DNA of 8,931 bases from Prevotellaceae bacterium UBA1726 (GTDB lineage: Bacteria > Bacteroidota > Bacteroidia > Bacteroidales > Bacteroidaceae): positions 1,287 to 10,217 of the forward strand of contig DCIM01000060.1 of NCBI GenBank assembly GCA_002316005.1, read 5' to 3'. A program made the translations under genes and the position numbers. Below the pieces are notes generated by a model that was not told the DNA's origin, did not search any database, and saw only the letters and a program-made list of their open reading frames with translations. This document shows, in pieces, positions 1-5,444 of this stretch (its first letter is position 1; each line of letters begins with the position of its first letter).

Positions 1-1
1 G

Positions 2-1018
2 AAATATCAGCCTGAAGTGGCAAACACCATCAGAGGAAAAGTCTATGGCAAAGGCAAGCACTGGAAACTCAAGGAGGGTAGCGTCATAGCCTATCAGCGC
101 AGCAATGCCGCCACTTTCACGGCAGATATGCACAAGGACGGTACTTTCCACATGCCTGTGGGCGACTATCCTCAAGGCGATGGCTTCTTCGTGAGTGCCG
201 TTGACAAGAAAAACAATTCTGACTTCTACGACTATGAGTTCTTAGGCGACACCCTACCTTCTGTCAGAAACTATAAGAAGTATGCACTTGAGGGTTCCAC
301 TTTGCAAACTTCGGCAAACGACAGTTGGAAGAAATTCGATTGGGATGGAGTGAACGACATTCCTGAAGTGAGGATTACTGCTCATGTGAAGAAGGACTAT
401 GTGCAGGAGGAAAAGGAGTTTTATGGAAACAAACTCCTCACCGAGGAGGAAATGGACAAGCATAACTACCAGACTTTCCAACAGATGATCTATCACTACG
501 CGCCTTATATGAAGTTAATTCAGGCGGGTGTAATTGTTGATGACGACTCTCAAGGAGCAAAAAAGGAAGTCGTCGCAGCTGGCGGTCCTCCTGAGTATCA
601 CCTCTACCCTGCTTCGCGCTTATCAACGCTCAAAGGAAGTACTGAGATAAAGATTTTCATTGACGGGGCTCTTGTCACCGCCACAGAGGCTGTCAATATC
701 AACATGAGTGATATTGCAACAGTGGAATTCCTAAGTCCGGCGCAGTCATTAGCCCGCCACGCATTCTGCCTTGACGGTTGTCTGGAACTGACAACAAAAG
801 GTTTCAATCCACAAAGCATCAAGAGCAAAGGCGTTATGTATATTCCAACCATCGGCATTGCCAACTACGGAGTTGCAAAACCTGAGATAACGACTCCTGA
901 CAAACCGGGCGAATATCTCATGATTATCGATTGCCTGACCGAGGACCACCAACCACAGACCTTTATCCAAAAAGTCTCTGTGAAAGAATCGCATAATTCG
1001 GTTGGAGACTGTGGATAG
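2..1018 (+). CDS. Secreted TonB-plug-like domain protein, C-terminal 338 residues (5' end outside window)
   Basis: The reading frame is open to the left edge (codons K-Y-Q-P-E-V precede the GTG at 17), so this is the C-terminal part of a longer protein and the GTG is not a credible start. In visible-residue numbers, a carboxypeptidase-regulatory-like beta domain covers about 8-80, a linker with PEVRITAHVKK follows at about 121-131, and a plug-like domain covers about 140-267. The plug region contains IKIFIDGALV, then SDIATVEFLSPAQSLAR and ELTTKG, which parallel the conserved end of TonB-receptor plugs. No beta-barrel follows: only about 70 residues remain before the stop. The downstream gene at 1092 is a paralog aligning along the whole visible length, so the missing part is probably a signal peptide plus MG2-like domains. 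Cysteines 256 and 260 (CLDGC) sit where the paralog also has a close pair. The function is unknown; an envelope or secreted location is inferred from the paralog. Confidence 0.8.
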   Translation, partial: KYQPEVANTIRGKVYGKGKHWKLKEGSVIAYQRSNAATFTADMHKDGTFHMPVGDYPQGDGFFVSAVDKKNNSDFYDYEFLGDTLPSVRNYKKYALEGSTLQTSANDSWKKFDWDGVNDIPEVRITAHVKKDYVQEEKEFYGNKLLTEEEMDKHNYQTFQQMIYHYAPYMKLIQAGVIVDDDSQGAKKEVVAAGGPPEYHLYPASRLSTLKGSTEIKIFIDGALVTATEAVNINMSDIATVEFLSPAQSLARHAFCLDGCLELTTKGFNPQSIKSKGVMYIPTIGIANYGVAKPEITTPDKPGEYLMIIDCLTEDHQPQTFIQKVSVKESHNSVGDCG

Positions 1019-1034
1019 CATTTCGCAAAGAATA

Positions 1035-1066
1035 TTTGGCAATAATGAATAAAAATAGTATCTTTG
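1035..1066 (+). promoter_or_regulatory. Bacteroidetes primary sigma-factor promoter for the plug-domain gene at 1092
   Basis: TTTG at 1035-1038 and TATCTTTG at 1059-1066 are separated by 20 bases. This matches the known Bacteroides consensus TTTG, a spacer of about 19-21, then TAnnTTTG. Transcription would start near 1072, leaving a leader of about 20 bases before the ATG at 1092. The leader is A-rich with no clear Shine-Dalgarno sequence, as is usual in this phylum. The promoter lies wholly in the 73-base gap after the first paralog, so the second can be expressed on its own. The minus-strand promoter at 5319-5350 has the same two boxes and the same spacing. Confidence 0.8.
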
Positions 1067-1091
1067 CACCAAAAATTCAAAATAAAGCATT

Positions 1092-3200
1092 ATGATTATG
1101 AGAGTATTCTTGGTTGCATTATTCTTCTTGCAAGCAATAAACATCTCCGCTCAGTCGCTTCAGCATGAGAAAGTTTTTATCACTGCTGACAAAATGCTTT
1201 ATGCCACAAATGACACAATTCGTCTCACGGGGGTAGTACTTAACGAACAGCATAAGTCGGAGACATATAGCAATTACGCCTACATAGACATCATTGACAG
1301 AAACGATTCAATATTGTCGCACCAGAAAGTAGCAAGGAACGAGAATGGATTGTTTTCAACGGAATATGCCATTCCATCCGACCTTCATGCCGGCATTTAC
1401 CATATTCGTGCATACACCCGGTTCATGCAAAACTTCACACCGGCGATAATCCCATCTGTGACAGTGAGCATCAACCAGGCGGTTTCGCAGAAAGAGGAGA
1501 CAAGCACCCTCTACTGCGATTTCTTCCCTGAAGGAAAGAATGTTGGCAAAGACAAGATTCAACGCTTTGGTGTTTATATCAGAACAGCCGATGGAACTGC
1601 TCTTCCTTTCCCATTCACTATAACAAACGACGAAGGCACGACATTGATTTCCTCAACAACATCAGAATCGGGTTGGCAGATGATTTCTGTGATGCCCGTT
1701 GATGGTCAGCACCTCTATCTTAATATTGATTATAATGGCAAAAGGCAGAGTTTTCTCATGCCTAATGCCTCCGATGGCGAACATATCCGACTGATGGCGG
1801 GAAAGAAAACCATTGCCTACGAAATAAACGGAATGAAACCTGGCAGAGACTATAGATTGTTCCTGTATAGTTCTTCGTTTGGTCTTCTCGCCATACCTTC
1901 TGTTTCTGAGCATGGCACTTGTCTGGTTGATGAAAAAATGAAAGGTGTTGTCACCCTCTTATTGACCGACAACAAAGGGGATATTCTGTCGGAGGCTTCT
2001 GCGTGGCATGACTTCACGAATGGAGAAACAAGTGCAACAGCAACAACCATTACTCGATTCATCCCTGCGGACACACCAATCGTGATGCTCTCCTCTGCCG
2101 AACAACAGATTTATTTCTCAAACGATTTTTCGTCAACTGTTCCTTTCCCTACTCAGATAATGTTTGATGACGCCAAGCAACGCTCTAATGATATCAACAC
2201 ATGGCTTTTCTCAGCAAGTTTCAATCGATTGGATATGACAGAAGCCGTAAAGGGCGATTTCGTTTATAACTATGTTCCGGAAACAGAATGTCAACTCCGA
2301 GGAACTGTAAAAACTAAAGATGGATTCAAACTGAAGCGTGGAACGGTTGTAGCTATGTGCCTTGACAACGGAATTGCAGAGGAAGCAGAAATAGGAAAAG
2401 ACAGCCGTTTTATGCTTACACTTCAGGATTTTACAAATGGTGACACCTTCTTCCTTCAGGCAAAGGAGAATGACTATGACAAAAAGGAATATACCATTGT
2501 GATGGACAAAGAGAATATACCACCATTCGTAGAACCATCCTCACTGCAGATAGAACACCTATTCACAGAAACTGCAAACGACACATACACAGATAATGAT
2601 TCCGAGCAACTCTCCGAGATAAAAATTACTGCCAAAGCCCGTAGAGTGAAATACACTGCCGAAGATCGTTTCTACAAAAATAGATATATCGAAAGTGAAG
2701 ATATTGAGAAATTCAATATCATCAGTTTGCATCAATTACTAAGGTCATTTTTCAGTATCTATATGACAGTGGGCGAGAGATACATTACAACACGCCGACC
2801 TTCTGTACTTCATCATACAATCGACATGAATGGAGACAATATCTCAAATACGATTCCGCTTGTCATTGATGGTGTAAAAATGGAACTATATGAAGCAGAA
2901 GCCCTGTGTACGGTAGACGATATCGTATATGTGGAATACCTTTCTCCGGCACAAACCCTTGCCCAACCAGGATGCTTTGGTTGTATCAATGGAGCCGTTG
3001 CCATAAAAACGGGAAGGAAATTCAAAGCAGTCGAAAAACGCCACGGAACATATTACACTCCTCTTGGAATATCCTCTTCATTGCCAATTGCAAAGGGAAC
3101 CCCTTCTGTGTCAGGTCAATACATAAAGATAGAGGACACATTCACCTCTGACGGAAACATCAAATCAAAGGCAAGCAGAGTCAGTATTGGAGAACCTTAG
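1092..3200 (+). CDS. Secreted MG2-like / TonB-plug-like domain protein without beta-barrel
   Basis: A complete 702-residue protein. Residues 1-21 form a signal peptide with a hydrophobic core (VFLVALFFLQA) ending near SAQ. Residues about 25-128 resemble an MG2 macroglobulin-type beta domain (FITADKMLYATNDTIRLTG, then GIYHIRAYTR). Around 141-215 is a second beta domain opening with CDFFPEGKN, a motif seen in Bacteroidetes MG2-plug proteins. Residues about 399-470 resemble a carboxypeptidase-regulatory domain (QLRGTVKTKDG). A hinge, SEIKITAKARRVK (508-520), leads into a plug-like domain at about 540-642 with IPLVIDGVKM, DDIVYVEYLSPAQ and CINGAVAIKTG. The protein ends some 60 residues later, so it cannot be a TonB-dependent transporter. 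Cysteines 606, 628 and 631 lie in the plug domain. ATG 1092 fits the promoter just upstream; ATG 1098 (MRVF) is an equally plausible start. It is a paralog of the gene to its left. Domain calls come from motif reading. The function is unknown; it is likely periplasmic or cell-surface. Confidence 0.85.
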   Translation: MIMRVFLVALFFLQAINISAQSLQHEKVFITADKMLYATNDTIRLTGVVLNEQHKSETYSNYAYIDIIDRNDSILSHQKVARNENGLFSTEYAIPSDLHAGIYHIRAYTRFMQNFTPAIIPSVTVSINQAVSQKEETSTLYCDFFPEGKNVGKDKIQRFGVYIRTADGTALPFPFTITNDEGTTLISSTTSESGWQMISVMPVDGQHLYLNIDYNGKRQSFLMPNASDGEHIRLMAGKKTIAYEINGMKPGRDYRLFLYSSSFGLLAIPSVSEHGTCLVDEKMKGVVTLLLTDNKGDILSEASAWHDFTNGETSATATTITRFIPADTPIVMLSSAEQQIYFSNDFSSTVPFPTQIMFDDAKQRSNDINTWLFSASFNRLDMTEAVKGDFVYNYVPETECQLRGTVKTKDGFKLKRGTVVAMCLDNGIAEEAEIGKDSRFMLTLQDFTNGDTFFLQAKENDYDKKEYTIVMDKENIPPFVEPSSLQIEHLFTETANDTYTDNDSEQLSEIKITAKARRVKYTAEDRFYKNRYIESEDIEKFNIISLHQLLRSFFSIYMTVGERYITTRRPSVLHHTIDMNGDNISNTIPLVIDGVKMELYEAEALCTVDDIVYVEYLSPAQTLAQPGCFGCINGAVAIKTGRKFKAVEKRHGTYYTPLGISSSLPIAKGTPSVSGQYIKIEDTFTSDGNIKSKASRVSIGEP

Positions 3201-3233
3201 CATCAGAAAAGGACTTTCTGGGAAATGAAACAA

Positions 3234-3263
3234 CAAAGGGCGGAGGAAATTCTCTGCCCTTTG
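3234..3263. terminator. Symmetric hairpin between convergent genes, probable bidirectional terminator
   Basis: CAAAGGGC (3234-3241) and GCCCTTTG (3256-3263) form a perfect 8-bp stem. The inner bases GGAGG and TCTCT can extend it by five pairs including G-T pairs. On the plus strand the stem is followed by CGTTTATATT, and on the minus strand by TTGTTTC, so both T-tracts are short. It lies in the 85-base gap between the plus-strand gene ending at 3200 and the minus-strand gene ending at 3286, where termination from both sides is expected. The stem is clear; how efficiently it terminates is inferred. Confidence 0.65.
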
Positions 3264-3285
3264 CGTTTATATTGAGATGTGATGA

Positions 3286-4371
3286 TTAATAACCAATAGC
3301 GGTGTTGAGCATTGGAATCTGATTCTCGGTGAGTCCGAGGAGCGATTGAATGCCTTTCACATTCATAGTGGCGCGGATACAGGTCTTTATTCCTACTGCG
3401 GCACAGAATACATTGACATTCTCAGCAGCAATTCCCGAATCGGCAAATACCATTCCGCGAGCATGGTCGCCTGGCATGCGGAACTTATCAATATCGCCTA
3501 CGAAGACAAGGAACATCGGTGCATCGTTGAAGTTGTCCTGGCGGTCGGCAACGAGTTTGCGGTGGTCGCCTTCGGCAACAATCTTCAACGAGTTGCTCTT
3601 TGCATCATATAACCCAACTCCATCCTCATCGAATACATAGACAAGAATCTCCTGACGGTTCATGGCAGTTGGCGAGGTGATGTTGCCATTCTCGCGGTTA
3701 ATGCCTACAGCCGACCAAAGGATGTCTGCCTTATCCTGAATATTCACTGGACGAGCCTCATACTGGCGGTCGGTACGACGATTACTGAGGGTTGTCATAA
3801 TGTCGGTGCCTCGTGTCTCGCTGTGCTTTGGCAATGGCATTACCTTTGTCTTTGCTACGAGTTCCTTACGCAATGCCTCGGCAGTAATGGCTTTAGCAAC
3901 TACCACTCCGTTGTCATCAACGAGTACGAGCGAAGGAATCCAACTGATACCGTATTTCTTTGCTACAGGACTATCCTTCATCTTCTTCATGCCACATACC
4001 TGCAACCAAGGGCAGTTGGCTGTGCTGAGATAACGCTTCCACGAACCTTCATCAAAGTCGAACGATACTCCAAGCCATTCAATCTGCTTACCTTCTATTG
4101 TGACATCCTTGAAATCATTATATAGTTGAATCATCTCAGGCATCTCTCGGCGGCAATCGCCACACCATGATGCCCAGAAATCAATGACTACATACTTGCC
4201 ACGGAAATCCTTGAGACTATGCTTTACGCCGAGTGTATCGGCCATTGTGAACTCAGGAGCCTGTGTACCCTCCTGTATTGTTGGCAGATAATCCTGTGCG
4301 AACGCCCCCGCCGCAACAACTGCCATAACGATTGTGAGAATGATTTTCTTCATATTGTTGTTCTTTTGCAT
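3286..4371 (-). CDS. Exported TlpA-type thioredoxin fused to a nitroreductase-like domain
   Basis: A complete 361-residue protein with two domains. Residues 7-26 are a signal peptide (MKKIILTIVMAVVAAGAFAQ), so the product should act in the periplasm. Residues about 33-175 are a TlpA/AhpC-type thioredoxin domain with FWASWCGDC (C70 and C73) and the cis-proline motif WIP (145-147). Residues about 190-361 resemble the nitroreductase/SagB-ThcOx family: SNRRTDRQY (196-204), ILWSAVGINR (217-226), SPTAMNRQEI (233-242), LYDAKSNSLKIVAEGDHR (254-271), then an AENVNVFCAAVGI helix (316-328). These match the usual FMN phosphate and isoalloxazine contact regions. It may couple thiol exchange to flavin chemistry; the substrate is unknown. 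Cysteines 120, 126, 323 and 331 are additional. The start could be 4371 or the second ATG at 4353, which begins the signal peptide directly; the sequence does not decide, and the longer form is listed. It lies 187 bases downstream of the ABC ATPase on the same strand and converges with the plug-domain gene. Confidence 0.88.
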   Translation of the reverse strand: MQKNNNMKKIILTIVMAVVAAGAFAQDYLPTIQEGTQAPEFTMADTLGVKHSLKDFRGKYVVIDFWASWCGDCRREMPEMIQLYNDFKDVTIEGKQIEWLGVSFDFDEGSWKRYLSTANCPWLQVCGMKKMKDSPVAKKYGISWIPSLVLVDDNGVVVAKAITAEALRKELVAKTKVMPLPKHSETRGTDIMTTLSNRRTDRQYEARPVNIQDKADILWSAVGINRENGNITSPTAMNRQEILVYVFDEDGVGLYDAKSNSLKIVAEGDHRKLVADRQDNFNDAPMFLVFVGDIDKFRMPGDHARGMVFADSGIAAENVNVFCAAVGIKTCIRATMNVKGIQSLLGLTENQIPMLNTAIGY

Positions 4372-4380
4372 TTTATCACA

Positions 4381-4400
4381 TTAAAAGTTTTTTCTTTTAA
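4381..4400 (-). repeat. Perfect inverted repeat in the leader of the thioredoxin-nitroreductase gene
   Basis: TTAAAAG (4381-4387) and CTTTTAA (4394-4400) flank six T residues, so the minus-strand RNA could form a 7-bp hairpin with an A6 loop ending 9 bases before the ATG at 4371. The stem is mostly A-U and therefore weak. It could be a protein-binding site or a modest translation control element, or it may be chance in AT-rich DNA. Confidence 0.4.
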
Positions 4401-4401
4401 A

Positions 4402-4433
4402 CATATAATTCCCATATAATTGGCCATGTAATT
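4402..4433. repeat. Three spaced copies of CATATAATT, 11-12 base period
   Basis: CATATAATT occurs at 4402-4410 and 4413-4421, and a variant CATGTAATT occurs at 4425-4433, giving periods of 11 and 12 bases. The array sits in the AT-rich gap upstream of the thioredoxin-nitroreductase gene. It could be a set of binding sites on one face of the helix or part of a curved stretch. No perfect Bacteroidetes promoter overlaps it; TATGTTTA (minus strand, 4405-4398) is a 7-of-8 match to the -7 box but has no TTTG at the right distance. Confidence 0.5.
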
Positions 4434-4467
4434 AATCATTAATTATAATTTGTGGAATTCGTTAAAA

Positions 4468-4510
4468 GAAAATTAATGGAAAATTAATGGATAATTGGTG
4501 ATAATTAATG
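4468..4510. repeat. Tandem 11-base repeat, four copies, upstream of the thioredoxin-nitroreductase gene
   Basis: GAAAATTAATG occurs twice without a gap at 4468-4478 and 4479-4489. It is followed by a diverged copy GATAATTGGTG (4490-4500) and a 10-base copy ATAATTAATG (4501-4510). The period equals about one turn of B-DNA. Together with the copies at 4402-4433 it places AATT tracts in near-constant helical phase over about 100 bases, which could bend the DNA or present repeated sites to a regulator. The region codes for nothing I can recognise. Confidence 0.6.
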
Positions 4511-4558
4511 TTTAAAAAAGTCCTATTATTTTTGTTCATTATGTTATTTTCAAAATCA

Positions 4559-5290
4559 TCATAAGAGCAATTCCGCAATGTCGGGGCCGAGGAACTGACC
4601 GAGGATCTCGGGCGAGAGGGGTGGCTGATGAACGGAGAGACCTTCATCAAAAAGCCACAGGCGGTCAGCGAGGCGAAGGGCAAGTTGCAGGTCGTGAGTG
4701 GTCATGAGGATTATCTTTTGTTCATCCACAGCAAGGCGATGGAGCAACTGATATAGTTCCACACGACTCTGGAAATCGAGAAATGCTGTCGGTTCATCGA
4801 GGAGGATGACTGGTGTCTGCTGAGCCAGTGTCTTTGCAATCATCGCCTTCTGGCGTTCGCCATCGCTCAGCGTATTCACTTGCCTTGATTCAAGATGCGT
4901 GATGCCTACAGATTTCATTGCCTCATCAACGATGAGATAATCCTCTGCGGTGAGATTGCCGAAGAACCCGGTGTAAGGTGAACGACCAAGCGAAACGAGT
5001 TCGCGAACGGACATCTCGTTAAGGTCGGTTTGTTCAGTGAGGACAATGCCAATGGTGCGAGCAAGTTCCTTCCGGTCAAAGGCGGAGAGTGGTTTTTCGC
5101 CAATCATTATCTCGCCCGAGAGCAATGGTTGAAATCCCGCCAATGTACGGAGCAAGGTACTTTTACCTATACCGTTTCGACCGAGAAGGCACACCAGTTC
5201 GCCCGCCTCGAGAGTAGCGGTTATTCCGTCAGCCACAACCTTCTGGCCATAGCCGATAGATACATTATTTAATGATAGATGCCGGTTCAT
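4559..5290 (-). CDS. ABC transporter ATP-binding protein, iron-complex/cobalamin type (FecE/BtuD family)
   Basis: A complete 243-residue cytoplasmic ATPase of normal family length. All nucleotide-binding motifs are present: Walker A GRNGIGKST (37-45), Q-loop Gln87, signature LSDGE (141-145), Walker B VILLDEP (161-167), D-loop FLD (170-172) and H-loop His199. The N-terminal LSLNNVSIGYGQ, the Q-loop to signature segment (LVSLGRSPYTGFFG) and the overall layout are typical of ATPases that drive uptake of ferric siderophores, haem or cobalamin. The usual partners, a FecCD-type permease and a substrate-binding protein, are not adjacent: upstream is the glutamate synthase terminator and downstream is the thioredoxin-nitroreductase gene. 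It must therefore pair with membrane subunits encoded elsewhere, or act alone in an unknown role. The ATG at 5290 fits the promoter at 5319-5350. The substrate cannot be told from the ATPase alone. Confidence 0.9.
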   Translation of the reverse strand: MNRHLSLNNVSIGYGQKVVADGITATLEAGELVCLLGRNGIGKSTLLRTLAGFQPLLSGEIMIGEKPLSAFDRKELARTIGIVLTEQTDLNEMSVRELVSLGRSPYTGFFGNLTAEDYLIVDEAMKSVGITHLESRQVNTLSDGERQKAMIAKTLAQQTPVILLDEPTAFLDFQSRVELYQLLHRLAVDEQKIILMTTHDLQLALRLADRLWLFDEGLSVHQPPLSPEILGQFLGPDIAELLL

Positions 5291-5318
5291 TATAGGTTAC
5301 CTAATATCAGGTTGAATG

Positions 5319-5350
5319 CAAAGATAACCATTAATTCACTAACCACCAAA
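5319..5350 (-). promoter_or_regulatory. Bacteroidetes primary sigma-factor promoter for the ABC ATPase gene
   Basis: On the minus strand TTTG (5350-5347) and TATCTTTG (5326-5319) are separated by 20 bases, matching the Bacteroides TTTG / TAnnTTTG consensus. Transcription would start near 5312, giving a leader of about 20 bases before the ATG at 5290. The leader has a weak AGGT 10-14 bases before the ATG and an imperfect palindrome, CCTGATATTAGG (5311-5300), at the predicted start site, which could be an operator. The -33 box is the last part of a T7 run that also belongs to the upstream terminator region. Confidence 0.8.
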
Positions 5351-5360
5351 AAAAGCCCTC

Positions 5361-5390
5361 AAAAAAAACGGGCACCCCGCTGGGCGCCCG
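5361..5390 (-). terminator. Rho-independent terminator of the gltBD operon
   Basis: On the minus strand CGGGC-G-CCC pairs with GGG-T-GCCCG around a short AGCG loop (5390-5369), a GC-rich stem with one mismatch, followed at once by eight T residues (5368-5361). This is a textbook intrinsic terminator, 54 bases after the gltD stop. A second, weaker alternative overlaps it downstream: GCCC (5373-5370) can pair with GGGC (5358-5355), followed by seven T residues (5354-5348). On the plus strand there is no T-tract, so it acts in one direction. Confidence 0.85.
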
Positions 5391-5420
5391 ACAAACTTAA
5401 CATTTGATAGGGAAAATTGA

Positions 5421-5435
5421 GCCTCAAACCGAGGC
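5421..5435 (-). other. Short perfect hairpin in the 3' untranslated region of gltD
   Basis: GCCTC and GAGGC form a 5-bp perfect stem around a 5-base loop, beginning 10 bases after the gltD stop codon and upstream of the main terminator. On the minus strand it is followed by TCAATTTTC, a poor T-tract. It may be a weak early terminator or an RNA-stabilising element, or have no function. Confidence 0.4.
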
Positions 5436-5444
5436 GGTATTTCT

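Noticed and set aside
17..19. GTG as the start codon of the first gene
   Set aside because: The frame is open to the left edge, and the downstream paralog shows that several hundred residues are expected before this point.
749..1144. A minus-strand open frame of 131 codons across the gap between the plug-domain paralogs
   Set aside because: It overlaps both real genes on the other strand and the well-formed plus-strand promoter, and its sequence looks like random translation.
2..3200. The plug-domain genes as SusC-like TonB-dependent transporters
   Set aside because: Neither encodes a beta-barrel after the plug-like domain, and the complete one is only 702 residues with MG2-like domains at the front.
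3346..4125. Several overlapping plus-strand open frames of 77-100 codons
   Set aside because: All lie antisense to the thioredoxin-nitroreductase gene, whose domains are intact and conserved in frame.
4398..4405. TATGTTTA on the minus strand as a -7 promoter box
   Set aside because: It misses the final G of TAnnTTTG and has no TTTG 19-21 bases upstream, so it is not listed as a promoter.
5300..5311. Palindrome CCTGATATTAGG as a Fur or other iron-regulator box
   Set aside because: It is short and imperfect and does not resemble the classic Fur box; it is mentioned only as a possible operator in the promoter entry.
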